Assembly: GCF_008806975.1 (NCBI RefSeq) | Contig: NZ_CP031728.1 | Span: 3,493,501-3,557,500, forward strand | DNA from: Cellvibrio sp. KY-GH-1 | Lineage (GTDB): Bacteria; Pseudomonadota; Gammaproteobacteria; Pseudomonadales; Cellvibrionaceae | Reading direction: 5' to 3' | Length of the DNA: 64,000 nt | In this document: one piece after another, positions 16,063 to 24,446 of the stretch | Numbering within the stretch: the stretch's first letter is position 1 | Layout of the letters: the number at the start of each line of letters is the position of its first letter | Program-made: the position numbers and the translations under genes | Notes under the pieces: model-generated | Told to the model about the DNA's origin: nothing | Databases searched by the model: none | Seen by the model: the letters and a program-made list of their open reading frames with translations, nothing else

Positions 16063-16095
16063 CTAAGGGGCGATTGATTACTCAATCACCCCTTA
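16063..16095 (-). terminator. Terminator after the cold-shock gene
   Basis: A long stem formed by CTAAGGGG-GATTGA and TCAATC-CCCCTTAG with one bulge, four-base loop, directly downstream of the csp stop codon at 16113. On the minus strand it is followed by GTGTTTTG, a modest T run. Confidence 0.75.
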
Positions 16096-16112
16096 GTTGA
16101 AACTCGCACAGA

Positions 16113-16322
16113 TTAGAGTGGAGTTACGTTTTCCGCTTGCGGGCCTTTTTGACCCTGGGTTACTTCGAAAGTGACCTTTTGGCCTTCTTTCAAGGTTTTA
16201 CGGCCAGTGCCGTTAATTGCGCGGAAGTGTACGAATACATCGGCACCGCCTTCACGCTCAATAAAACCATAACCCTTGTCATCATTGAACCACTTAACAA
16301 CACCAGAGACTAGATCTGACAT
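16113..16322 (-). CDS. CspA-family cold-shock protein
   Basis: 69 residues from the ATG at 16322 (GAGGAAAC upstream); the frame reaches 6 codons further. RNP1 KGYGFIE and RNP2 DVFVHFRAI are intact, with the usual GVVKWFN opening and PQAENVTPL end. It binds single-stranded RNA and DNA as a transcription antiterminator or RNA chaperone. Which paralogue (cspA, C, D or E) cannot be told. An untranslated leader of up to 280 bases is available upstream. Confidence 0.95.
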   Translation of the reverse strand: MSDLVSGVVKWFNDDKGYGFIEREGGADVFVHFRAINGTGRKTLKEGQKVTFEVTQGQKGPQAENVTPL

Positions 16323-16604
16323 AGTTTCCTCATCTTGCATCTAAAACGTCAGCGCAGCTGACCGAACAAAAAAACCGACTTTACTAAAAGCCAGAGTGAA
16401 ATAGCTTGAAATAAAGCTATTGCTCAGGTCGTGGTACGTCCAAGTGTCTTGAGCAAGCGGTTGTCTTACAAAAGCCTAGTCTTGGGGCGGATCTCAATCT
16501 GTAGCGGATCAAAATTAAAGCACTTGGCCGCGCCGAGTCAAGCGCTTATCCATGAATTTGGCGAATATCGACACTTTTTGTAATGCTGTGTAACAGGGAC
16601 ACAA
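16323..16604 (-). other. Leader and promoter region of the cold-shock gene
   Basis: 282 bases without a gene. The minus strand contains a short self-complementary stretch (AATAGCTTTATTTCAAGCTATT, as an AATAGCTT/AAGCTATT pair at about 16400-16424) and a T-rich segment followed by GGTCAGCTGCGCTGACG, a perfect 6-base stem (GTCAGC/GCTGAC). Long structured leaders are usual for cold-shock mRNAs; whether this one responds to temperature is inference. Confidence 0.4.
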
Positions 16605-16979
16605 TTAATCGGGCATTTTTGGATCATCATTCACAGAATTGCCATCATTTTGTGCAGATTTCGCGGCAGCTTTTCCTAATGTTTCGTGCAAAAAAAGGGC
16701 AAGCGGAATGACTGCAAATCCCAACATCATCACGTGGCGCTTAATACTTTGAAATTCATAACCTTGCTTAGCTAATTGGTAACAAGCAAGCGCCCATGCG
16801 GCAGCGGCAAAGTAACCCCAGCGATTATGCTGATAGCAAAACCAGGCAATTGCTGCTGTTACGGCAGCCAGAAAAAATCCGTACGCATTGGCAAAGGAAA
16901 TAAAACCCGCAACAGCGGCAACTAATATCACCAACAAAAACCCATTTAAGACGCGCGCAACCACCATTACTTTTGACAT
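16605..16979 (-). CDS. Small integral membrane protein, unknown
   Basis: 124 residues with four predicted membrane helices (about 5-28, 30-46, 48-65 and 80-100) and a polar acidic tail. No family recognised. It stands alone between the cold-shock gene and MgtC, all on the minus strand, with 60 bases to the next gene. Confidence 0.65.
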   Translation of the reverse strand: MSKVMVVARVLNGFLLVILVAAVAGFISFANAYGFFLAAVTAAIAWFCYQHNRWGYFAAAAWALACYQLAKQGYEFQSIKRHVMMLGFAVIPLALFLHETLGKAAAKSAQNDGNSVNDDPKMPD

Positions 16980-17039
16980 AAAACCTTCAATATTAAGTGT
17001 TACTTTTCTACACCATTTGCGCAGAGCTACAAGGGTGAA

Positions 17040-17558
17040 TTAATCCGAACTACTTTTATTTTTGCCGCGCCAGTCCTGATATTTTTTATGGACACCGCGT
17101 GTAAACGCTTGGGAATAATCTTCTAACAAGTCCACACCGACCAGTACGGCAATTACCACCAGCGATAATTTTATCGCCACCAGGTTGTAGCCTATGGCGA
17201 TGACTACACCGATAGAGGCCAGCGCCCAAATAGTCGCTGCGGAGGTAACTCCCAGCACAAAACCATCGCGCGCCAACATAACGCCAGCGCCTAAAAATCC
17301 AATCCCGGTAATAACCTGACCAATAATACGCGAGGGATCAGTCACGACTTTTTCCGGGCCGGAAAAATGCGATGAAGCAAACAGGGAGGCGGCGATAAAA
17401 ATATAGGTGCCCAAGGTAATCAGGGAGGAGGTACGGATACCGACCGGTTTGCCACGCAGCTGTCGCTCCACACCGATGATACTGCCACAAAGCAAGGAAG
17501 TTCCTATGGATGCCCAGTCAAAGGGCGCTATCTCAAGCCAAACATCTAATGATGCCAT
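17040..17558 (-). CDS. MgtC/SapB-family membrane protein
   Basis: 172 residues. The MgtC core is clear: GSIIGVERQLRGKPVGIRTSSLITLGTYIF, then ITGIGFLGAGVML and GVTSAATIWALASIGVVIAIG, giving four to five membrane helices. Family members modulate magnesium homeostasis or the F-type ATPase, or have housekeeping roles. The short cytosolic tail lacks the ACT-like domain of virulence MgtC, so a SapB-type role is more likely. Confidence 0.88.
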   Translation of the reverse strand: MASLDVWLEIAPFDWASIGTSLLCGSIIGVERQLRGKPVGIRTSSLITLGTYIFIAASLFASSHFSGPEKVVTDPSRIIGQVITGIGFLGAGVMLARDGFVLGVTSAATIWALASIGVVIAIGYNLVAIKLSLVVIAVLVGVDLLEDYSQAFTRGVHKKYQDWRGKNKSSSD

Positions 17559-17602
17559 CTAAACCACCTGCAAACGCTCACTCACCCACAACGCACAGCC
17601 CC

Positions 17603-20122
17603 TTATTGAACGCCAAGGGCGGCATTAACAATAATTTTTTTAACTGCTGTTATGGAGTTTAGCTGTCGCATGCCAGTATTGCGTAACCAATTTACCGCCA
17701 ATGATTGACTACCGAACAAGCGCTTAAAGGTTTCCATCGCCGCCATCATGCCCAGGTTGCCCGCCAGGCGTTTGCGCTGGTAGCGGCGCAGAATAGATTC
17801 ATCGCTTAACGGCAAGGCTCGCACGAGTGCACGCTCAAGCTCCTCCGCTAGCGCAATTACATCCAGAAGGCCGAGATTGACACCCTGCCCGGCCAGCGGA
17901 TGGATGTTGTGCGCGGCATCGCCCACCAACGCAATGCCCCGCTTGATGTAGCTAGTCGCGTGGCGCTGGCGCAACGGAATTACGTAACGTTTATCGCAGG
18001 TGCGAACATTGCCTAACCGCGATTCAAACGCGAGAGTTAGGCGCGCGCAAAAGGCTCCATCATCCAACTCCATCAACTGTTGTGCCAGCTCGTCATCTGC
18101 TGACCAGACAATCGAACACTGATGTGCATCACCATTATTTTGCAACGGCAAAAATGCCAGTGGCCCTGTGTGCATAAAGCGTTGCCAGGCAGTAAATTCA
18201 TGCGGCTGTTCCGTGCGCACCGTAGTGATAATCGCTTGCTGACCGTAATCCCATTCGCGCGTAGAAAAGCCCGCTAATTCACGCACGCGAGATTTGGCAC
18301 CGTCAGCCGCAACAATTAGTTCCGCACGCAACTCACTGCCATTATCCAAACGAATCTGCACCGCTGAATGTTGCTGCTCCAACGGGATTAAGTCTGTCAC
18401 AGTCGCAGGTTGAATTAAGGTGATATTGGGTAACTGAGCCATACGTGCGCGCAGTTGGTTAACGATCAATGAATTTTCCACAATATGGCCGAGATGATTT
18501 TGCTGTACCTCGGCACAATCAAATTCAATGGCAGCAGTGCCTTCACCATCCCACACCTTCATTTCGCGATATGCACAAACGCGTGCGCGCACAATCGCAT
18601 CCCAACATCCGATTTTACGCAATAGCTTTTCTGAGGCGTGTGTTAATGCCACAACGCGCGGATCAAAATTATCACCTGAAAAATGCTGCGCTTCACTGCC
18701 AGCTTCAATGACAGCAATACGCAGCTGCCGTGCACTGCCAGTTTGTGCAATAGCACACGCGAGAGAGGCGCCAACCAAACCAGCCCCCACAATAATTACG
18801 TCAAAAGTGGTACCCGGAGTTGTATTTGCAGTTGAACCCTCTACAGTTTCGCTCGCAGATTGGCTTGGCAGTAAGAGATTCTGTTTCCACTGAAACTGTC
18901 GCCCCGCTGTACCCATGGTTTGCGCGATAAACTGATCTTTCAGCAAAGGAAAATATTCAAGACTAAACAAGCCCAAATGACGCAATGCAATCAAGGGTAA
19001 ATGGTCATTGGAAAAAAGACGCACCAGCTTATCGCTAAATTCGATCGTTAATTGTTGATCAAACGCCTGGCGATCGAGATAGGTTTGCAGCACTGACAAA
19101 TCGCCAGGTGATAATTTATTTGCGATTGCACCGCGCAGCGTTTCTACCAAACACGCGCAATCGCGCAAGGCGAGATTAAACCCCTGTCCGGCTACTGGAT
19201 GCAAAAAATGCGCAGCGTTGCCCAACAACACCACATGCGAACGAATTTGCTCTTCCGCCAACAACAATTGCAATGGGTAGGCATAACGCCTGGCAACACG
19301 AGTTAATTTTCCTACGCGAAAACCAAACCGCGCCTGCAGCTGCGACAAAAAATCCTCTTCGCTAGCCTGCAGGATTTTTTCTGCCTGATCCGTCGGCAAG
19401 GTCCAGACTAGCGCGGATTGTTGCGCGTAAATGGATTCACCTAACGGCAATAATGCAATCGGCCCCTGATCGGTAAATCGCTCATAGGCCACGCCAGCGT
19501 GAGGTTCGGAAAATTCCACATTGGTGATAATCGCCGTTTGACCATACTCGCGCACTTGCGTTGCAATACCCAGGTTACGCCGTACGGCGGAATCTCCGCC
19601 ATCAGCCACTACGGCGAGTGCAGCATCAATAAAAAACTCCTGCCCATCCGCTTGCACCTGCAAACGTGCCGAGTTTTCCTGCGGAATTAATTGCACCACT
19701 TTCGCCGGTGCAAAACATTGAATAGTTTCCTGCGCTTGCAGGTGGCCAAGCAATACCTTGCCCAGCCACGCGTTTTCCACAACATAACCAACGGCATCAA
19801 GATTGTTCGCCGCTGCATCAATCAATCCACCGAGAAAATGCCCGCGATCAGAAACATGAACCTGAGCAATTGGCGTAATGTGCTGTTGCAACGTTTCCCA
19901 CAGACCCAACTCGCGCAGAATTTTTGCTGTGCCGTAAGAGAGCGCGGTAGAGCGCGCATCAAAACTGGCTTGATAATGAATTTCATCGGCGCGCGCAAAC
20001 GGCTGCGCTTCAATCAAAGCAATACGCAACTGCGGCTGACTCACCGCCAACATATTCGCCAGACTGGTGCCAACCATACCGCCACCGATGATGGCGATAT
20101 CAAACGCAAGAATCTCAGACAT
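17603..20122 (-). CDS. Fused UbiH-UbiI ubiquinone hydroxylase (two FAD monooxygenases)
   Basis: 839 residues forming two complete flavoprotein hydroxylases in one frame. Residues 1 to about 410 are UbiH-like: IIGGGMVGTSLANM dinucleotide fold, FDARSTALSYG, VVADGGDS and GNAAHFLHPVAGQGFNL. A linker of about 25 polar residues follows. Residues from about 437 are UbiI/VisC-like: VIIVGAGLVGASL, DPRVVALTHASEKLL, VWDGEGTAAIEFD, and GDAAHNIHPLAGQGVNL. UbiH makes the C6 and UbiI the C5 hydroxylation in aerobic ubiquinone synthesis. In most gammaproteobacteria these are two adjacent genes after pepP; here no stop codon separates them. It starts 3 bases after the pepP stop. Confidence 0.9.
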   Translation of the reverse strand: MSEILAFDIAIIGGGMVGTSLANMLAVSQPQLRIALIEAQPFARADEIHYQASFDARSTALSYGTAKILRELGLWETLQQHITPIAQVHVSDRGHFLGGLIDAAANNLDAVGYVVENAWLGKVLLGHLQAQETIQCFAPAKVVQLIPQENSARLQVQADGQEFFIDAALAVVADGGDSAVRRNLGIATQVREYGQTAIITNVEFSEPHAGVAYERFTDQGPIALLPLGESIYAQQSALVWTLPTDQAEKILQASEEDFLSQLQARFGFRVGKLTRVARRYAYPLQLLLAEEQIRSHVVLLGNAAHFLHPVAGQGFNLALRDCACLVETLRGAIANKLSPGDLSVLQTYLDRQAFDQQLTIEFSDKLVRLFSNDHLPLIALRHLGLFSLEYFPLLKDQFIAQTMGTAGRQFQWKQNLLLPSQSASETVEGSTANTTPGTTFDVIIVGAGLVGASLACAIAQTGSARQLRIAVIEAGSEAQHFSGDNFDPRVVALTHASEKLLRKIGCWDAIVRARVCAYREMKVWDGEGTAAIEFDCAEVQQNHLGHIVENSLIVNQLRARMAQLPNITLIQPATVTDLIPLEQQHSAVQIRLDNGSELRAELIVAADGAKSRVRELAGFSTREWDYGQQAIITTVRTEQPHEFTAWQRFMHTGPLAFLPLQNNGDAHQCSIVWSADDELAQQLMELDDGAFCARLTLAFESRLGNVRTCDKRYVIPLRQRHATSYIKRGIALVGDAAHNIHPLAGQGVNLGLLDVIALAEELERALVRALPLSDESILRRYQRKRLAGNLGMMAAMETFKRLFGSQSLAVNWLRNTGMRQLNSITAVKKIIVNAALGVQ

Positions 20123-20125
20123 GAA

Positions 20126-21439
20126 TTAACCAGCCATCAAGGCTTCAATTTCGATAACTGTTTTGGGGACGCCCGTAGTAAGAACCTCATTACCATCTTT
20201 AGTGATGACCACATCATCTTCGATGCGAATACCGATACCGCGCCATTTTTTGGCGACGCGTTCGTTGTCCGGTGCCACATAAATTCCTGGTTCGACCGTC
20301 ATCACCATGCCGGGTTCCAGCACGCGCCATTCACCGCCGACCTTATAGTCGCCCACATCATGTACATCCATTCCCAGCCAGTGACCGGCGCGGTGCATGT
20401 AAAATTCTTTGTAGGCTTCACTTTTAATTAATTCGTTTACATCGCCTTCGAGCAAACCAATTGTTACCAGACCTTCAGTAATGACACGCACAGTGGCTTC
20501 GTGCGGATCATTCCAGTGATTACCCGGTTTGGCGACGGCGATGGCCTCCAGCTGTGCTTGTAAACAAATTTCGTACAATGCTTTTTGTTCGGGAGAAAAT
20601 TTTCCGCTAACCGGAAAGGTACGGGTGATATCGGCAGCGTAATAGTCCAGTTCACAACCGGCATCGATTAATACCAGGTCACCATTTTTAAGCGGTGCCG
20701 AATTTTCAATGTAGTGAAGAATGCAGCCATTTTTTCCGCCGCCCACAATGGAGTTGTACGCGGGAAAGCGCGCACCGCTCATTTGGAACTCGTGGATAAT
20801 TTCCGCTTCCAGCTGATATTCCATCACGCCTTGCTTGGCGGCTTTCATTGCACGCACATGAGCGCGCGCCGAAATTTCACCCGCTTCTTTCATTACTCGC
20901 AATTCAGCCGCACTTTTAAATAAACGCATGTCATTTAAAAAATGGCTTAAATCCAAAAATTCACCGGGAGGTGTCGCACCCGAGCGAACTTTTGCGCGAA
21001 TGGTATTCACCCAGTTCATAACATGCTTATCGAATTCGCTGTCTTTACCCATGGAGTAATACACACGCTGCTTACCTTCCAATAAGCCGGGTAAAATTTC
21101 ATCGATATCGTCGATGGGAAATGCGTCGTCCGCTTCAAAGTCGCTGCAGGCACCTTCAGGGCCTGCGCGATATCCATCCCAAATTTCACGCTCGCGATTG
21201 CGTTCGCGCACAAACAACACAAACTCACCATGCTCGCGCCCGGGAATGAGCACCAACACCGCTTGCGGTTCTTCAAAACCGGAGAGGTATAAAAAATCAC
21301 TGTCCTGACGATAGTGGTATTCCGTATCGCGACTACGCGGGCGCTCAGGTGCAGCGGGTACTATGGCGATGGAGTTGGGCTCCATTTGAGCCATTAATTG
21401 TTTGCGGCGGCGAGCAAATTCGGATTTGGCAATTCTCAT
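20126..21439 (-). CDS. pepP: Xaa-Pro aminopeptidase P
   Basis: Metallopeptidase (M24B) that removes an N-terminal residue before proline. The metal ligands are visible: D in LIDAGCELDYYAADITRTF (two Asp), H in HRAGHWLGMDVHDVGDY, E in TVEPGIYV and E in GIRIEDDVVIT. The N-terminal domain (AKSEFARRRKQLMAQM, DSDFLYLSGFEEP) fits PepP. 437 residues, full length. It lies between ygfB (45 bases) and the fused ubiHI (3 bases), the conserved order. Confidence 0.96.
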   Translation of the reverse strand: MRIAKSEFARRRKQLMAQMEPNSIAIVPAAPERPRSRDTEYHYRQDSDFLYLSGFEEPQAVLVLIPGREHGEFVLFVRERNREREIWDGYRAGPEGACSDFEADDAFPIDDIDEILPGLLEGKQRVYYSMGKDSEFDKHVMNWVNTIRAKVRSGATPPGEFLDLSHFLNDMRLFKSAAELRVMKEAGEISARAHVRAMKAAKQGVMEYQLEAEIIHEFQMSGARFPAYNSIVGGGKNGCILHYIENSAPLKNGDLVLIDAGCELDYYAADITRTFPVSGKFSPEQKALYEICLQAQLEAIAVAKPGNHWNDPHEATVRVITEGLVTIGLLEGDVNELIKSEAYKEFYMHRAGHWLGMDVHDVGDYKVGGEWRVLEPGMVMTVEPGIYVAPDNERVAKKWRGIGIRIEDDVVITKDGNEVLTTGVPKTVIEIEALMAG

Positions 21440-21484
21440 AATTTTCCCTACGGCGAAGGTGTTTTTAATGTAATTAGCAAACGA

Positions 21485-22096
21485 TTAATGCAGTTGATGG
21501 GATACCGGCGCCGTGGTCGATGGATCGACTGCAGTATCTTGTTCAGCAGCAAATTCAAAATAGAGCGAACTCACCACGACGCGCACATATTCAGTCACTT
21601 CCATATAATCCGCTTCTGCGCTGGGCTCATCGTCTTCATCATCGGCCTGGATTTGCACTATATCCGCGAGGTCATGCAACATTTCTTCCGCTTCTTCGGA
21701 AATCTCACGCTTGCCTTGGTGATCCACACTGCCGAAACCGGTTAGGAATCCGTGGCACCATTCGCTTAATGCGCGCACGCGCTCGCTCAGCAAATTGTCA
21801 TCATCGGGTAGCATTAATTTCAGATTGAGCTCACCCTGCAACTGACTGTTAGTGCTGTGATACAAGCGGCTAAGTGCACGGCGCACCTGCTCGTCCGGTG
21901 CAGCAATAAAATCGAGAAACTCCACTGCCTCCAGCAGCCAATTAATTTCCGGCAACTGGGCACCACCGGCCAACTTCCCGCATAGCAATCCGTGCAATTC
22001 AGAAGGGCTATTCAGCGTTCCCAAGGGAGCTAGCAGGTTGGCAAGGTCATCGAAATTCAGGGGGGATTGTAGGTAATCATCAGCAGTTGTGGTCAT
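21485..22096 (-). CDS. ygfB: UPF0149/YgfB-family protein
   Basis: 203 residues from the ATG at 22096 (GAGAGG upstream); 9 further codons are open. All-helical YgfB fold with the conserved LHGLLCGKLAGG near residue 35 and LSEWCHGFLTGFG near 110, and an acidic tail. Its direct role is unclear in most species; the position at the head of pepP-ubiH-ubiI is conserved across gammaproteobacteria. Confidence 0.9.
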   Translation of the reverse strand: MTTTADDYLQSPLNFDDLANLLAPLGTLNSPSELHGLLCGKLAGGAQLPEINWLLEAVEFLDFIAAPDEQVRRALSRLYHSTNSQLQGELNLKLMLPDDDNLLSERVRALSEWCHGFLTGFGSVDHQGKREISEEAEEMLHDLADIVQIQADDEDDEPSAEADYMEVTEYVRVVVSSLYFEFAAEQDTAVDPSTTAPVSHQLH

Positions 22097-22329
22097 GAGG
22101 GGCCTCTCTATCGCAATGGGCAAATGCTACCACGATTGCCGCTAGCGACCCTGCAAAGTTTTTATATAGCAAATTCAATGGTTGATAAGCCCCAAGTAAA
22201 ACCTGTTTGTGAATCATTTAATAACAATCGACTTCTCGAATTTACATTAACTTAAGCTGTGTGATTGACCACCTGCCGAGGGCGCAATATAGTGGGCAAC
22301 CCGCGCTTTTTATTGGTTATTAATAAATC

Positions 22330-22536
22330 ATGTCTGACGATCTTTTACTCGCCCTGGAAACCAAGCTGGATAAGCTGATCCTGTTGTGCAATCGCTTGCA
22401 ACAAGAAAATGCTGACTTAAAGGCCCGCGAAAGTGAATGGCAGCGCGAGCGAGTGCGCCTGATTGAAAAGAATGAGCTCGCCCGCAGCCGTGTAGAGGCC
22501 ATGATCACCCATTTACGCAATCTGGATGCCGAATAA
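22330..22536 (+). CDS. TIGR02449/ZapB-like coiled-coil protein
   Basis: 68 residues, nearly all coiled coil (ALETKLDKLILLCNRLQQEN, EWQRERVRLIEKNELA), matching the short TIGR02449 family found just upstream of zapA. It is probably a cell-division accessory protein. It ends 30 bases before zapA, likely one operon, and is divergent from ygfB. Confidence 0.85.
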   Translation: MSDDLLLALETKLDKLILLCNRLQQENADLKARESEWQRERVRLIEKNELARSRVEAMITHLRNLDAE

Positions 22537-22566
22537 TCGGCCCAGCCATCGGGAGCACCAGCACCA

Positions 22567-22866
22567 ATGAGCAACGAAACTGTTTTTGTAAAAATCCTGG
22601 ATAAAGAATACCAGGTGGCCTGCCCACGCGAAGAGCGTCAAGCGCTGGTTGAATCTGCCCAATTGTTGGATGAGCGAATGAAAGCCATTCGCGGCACCGG
22701 CGCCATTATCGGCCTGGAGCGTATCGCGGTGATGGCTGCACTCAACCTGAGCCACGAACTGCTGCAGGCTCGCCAGGCCGGCAACGGGGGCGACAGCTCT
22801 GCCAGCCAGGTAGATTTATTGCGTTTGAATGAAAAGCTGGATCGCAGCTTGGCGAATCTGGGCTAG
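22567..22866 (+). CDS. zapA: Cell division protein ZapA
   Basis: 99 residues. ZapA binds FtsZ and promotes bundling at the septum. The N-terminal VFVKILDKEYQVACP and ERQALVESAQLLDERMKAIR are characteristic, followed by a helical dimerisation tail. It is followed by a terminator and then 6S RNA and ygfA, the standard gammaproteobacterial layout. Confidence 0.93.
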   Translation: MSNETVFVKILDKEYQVACPREERQALVESAQLLDERMKAIRGTGAIIGLERIAVMAALNLSHELLQARQAGNGGDSSASQVDLLRLNEKLDRSLANLG

Positions 22867-22889
22867 TCAAGCACAACCCCATTTTTCGA

Positions 22890-22915
22890 TAAAGCCCGCA
22901 ATTGCGGGCTTTTTG
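22890..22915 (+). terminator. Terminator after zapA
   Basis: AAAGCCCGC-AATT-GCGGGCTTTTT, a perfect 7-base GC-rich stem followed by T5, 25 bases after the zapA stop. Confidence 0.9.
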
Positions 22916-23088
22916 CTATTGAAACTAGCGGGTTACTGCACCCGTGCACACGAAGGAATCAAATCGATCAGTTGCACACCATAAGCAAAGAATTTCGTTT
23001 TTCGCCAGTCATGTTTAAGACGAATATTTGCTAACCGGTTATATAACCCAATCATAATTTCATTTGCGAAAGCCCACCAACCTTGGGT

Positions 23089-23094
23089 TATACT
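23089..23094 (+). promoter_or_regulatory. -10 element of the 6S RNA gene
   Basis: TATACT ends 6 bases before the expected 6S RNA start at about 23101. A TTGCGA at 23064-23069 is the best -35 but with a 19-base spacer. sigma-70 type, inferred. Confidence 0.55.
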
Positions 23095-23100
23095 GGCGCC

Positions 23101-23275
23101 ACGCCCTGGAATGTTTGCAAACCGACAAGTCCTTGAGCCGATTTCCACAAAACTGGTGGTGTCTCGTTGTGTTTGGTGTGCATGTCCGCCTGACGGAAAG
23201 CCTTAAAAACCACAGGTGCTACCTCCTTGAACCTATGGGTTCAAGGCCAGCTTGGTAGCGGCATTTCGGGGTATC
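23101..23275 (+). ncRNA. ssrS: 6S RNA (SsrS)
   Basis: About 175 nt. It aligns by eye with E. coli 6S RNA: GTTTGCAAACCGACAAGTCC, TTGAGCCGAT, GGTGTGCATG, AAGCCTTAAAA, CCTTGAACC-GGGTTCAAGG and GGCATTTCGGGGTAT. The two ends pair (ACGCCCTGGAATG with CATTTCGGGGT) to form the closing stem, and the central bubble mimics an open promoter that sequesters sigma-70 RNA polymerase in stationary phase. Its position between zapA and ygfA is conserved. The 3' end is placed to within a few bases. Confidence 0.93.
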
Positions 23276-23324
23276 TTATTTCCTTTCTGTTGTTCCCCTG
23301 TAATTCGTGTATTCAAGGCTAGTT

Positions 23325-23951
23325 ATGGCCGACGCTTCAAACCCTATCCCCGAGAACAACCAAAATAAAGCCCTGTTGCGTCAGGAATTGCGCCAACGTC
23401 GCCGCGCGCTGAGTCCGCCACAACAAGCCCAGGCATCAGCTCTGCTTTTGCGCCACCTGCTGCAGTTTTCAGCCTTTATGCGTGGCCGTCATGTGGCGCT
23501 ATACATCGCTAATGATGGGGAAATTGACCCGGGGCCTATCGCCCAACGACTGTGGCAAATGGGCAAACGCTGTTATTTGCCCGTATTGCACCCCAGTAAA
23601 GTACGCGAATTATGGTTTGTGGAATTTACCCCCAATACCACCCTGATTCCGAACCATTTTGGCATTCCGGAGCCGGATCATCGTCACGCGCATAAAATGC
23701 CGGCGCATATACTGGATGTGGTGCTGATGCCGCTGGTGGGTTTTGATCGCCGAGGTGCGCGCCTGGGCATGGGTGGTGGGTTTTACGATACGACCTTCGC
23801 GTTCAAACAACAAAAGCCAGCCAGCAAACCGGTATTGATCGGTCTGGCCCACAGTTGTCAGGAAGTGGAATCACTCAGTGCCGATAACTGGGATATTCCC
23901 CTCGCGGCTATCGCGACCGAAAAAGAAGTCCTGCAAATCCAGCCCCTATAA
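23325..23951 (+). CDS. ygfA: 5-formyltetrahydrofolate cyclo-ligase
   Basis: About 208 residues from the ATG at 23325 (AAGG upstream); a GTG 6 codons earlier is less likely. The enzyme converts 5-formyl-THF to 5,10-methenyl-THF using ATP. Visible: the basic opening KALLRQELRQRRRAL, GEIDPGPIAQRLW, and the signature DRRGARLGMGGGFYD near residue 150. It lies 50 bases after 6S RNA and is probably cut from the same primary transcript, as in E. coli. Confidence 0.93.
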   Translation: MADASNPIPENNQNKALLRQELRQRRRALSPPQQAQASALLLRHLLQFSAFMRGRHVALYIANDGEIDPGPIAQRLWQMGKRCYLPVLHPSKVRELWFVEFTPNTTLIPNHFGIPEPDHRHAHKMPAHILDVVLMPLVGFDRRGARLGMGGGFYDTTFAFKQQKPASKPVLIGLAHSCQEVESLSADNWDIPLAAIATEKEVLQIQPL

Positions 23952-23958
23952 ACGACAA

Positions 23959-23976
23959 CTCCCGCCAAAGCGGGAG
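23959..23976. terminator. Hairpin after ygfA
   Basis: CTCCCGC-CAAA-GCGGGAG, a perfect 7-base stem 8 bases past the ygfA stop. The T run is weak in both directions, so termination efficiency is doubtful. Confidence 0.5.
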
Positions 23977-24020
23977 CTGGTTACCAAATTCCGTTTACTG
24001 CTTAACCTGTCAGACAGGAC

Positions 24021-24146
24021 TCATTTATCAGACATGGAGTCAACGGCGGCCTCAGCAAAAGAAACCAGCGCATTAACATCCACGACTGTGATGCAGACTC
24101 CCAAGCAAAACAAAAAGATTACGACTGAGAGAACATCGACTTTCAT
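24021..24146 (-). CDS. Possible 41-residue small hydrophobic protein
   Basis: ATG at 24146 preceded by AAGG at good spacing on the minus strand, then 41 codons to TGA at 24021. The product begins MKVDVLSVVIFLFCLGVCIT, a single hydrophobic segment that looks like a membrane anchor or a signal peptide, followed by a short helical tail (VSFAEAAVDSMSDK). No family recognised. It lies alone between the convergent ygfA and the GH20 gene. Expression is unproven. Confidence 0.4.
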   Translation of the reverse strand: MKVDVLSVVIFLFCLGVCITVVDVNALVSFAEAAVDSMSDK

Positions 24147-24446
24147 GGCTGTACCTTACTTTTGACTGCAAATTGCAGCCACACCTTGCGCGTTGTTATT
24201 GGAAAAACACGATTGGATCTTCCACCACAAAACAGCACAGGTACAAAAAGTAATCTGGCTGTGGCGTGCACTAATAATAGGCAGGGTGTTTCAGGAATGA
24301 AACCCGCGACAGGTTGAAATGCGCGACAATTTGCTCAAAAAGTCTCAAAAATCAGCAATTTTCCCGTTTTTCTTAGTGTTTTACATGAAGAAGCCCGAAG
24401 TTCATCAATGAAAACCAGTGGTTAGCGCATCCTTGCGCCGCGTCCA
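24147..24446. other. Intergenic, no gene seen
   Basis: 300 bases between the small frame and the GH20 stop. I see no reading frame, RNA gene or strong hairpin; it should contain the promoter of the 41-residue frame and the 3' end of the GH20 transcript. Confidence 0.5.

Noticed and set aside
19691..20431. 246-codon open frame on the plus strand
   Set aside because: Antisense to the start of the fused ubiHI and the end of pepP, both well supported.
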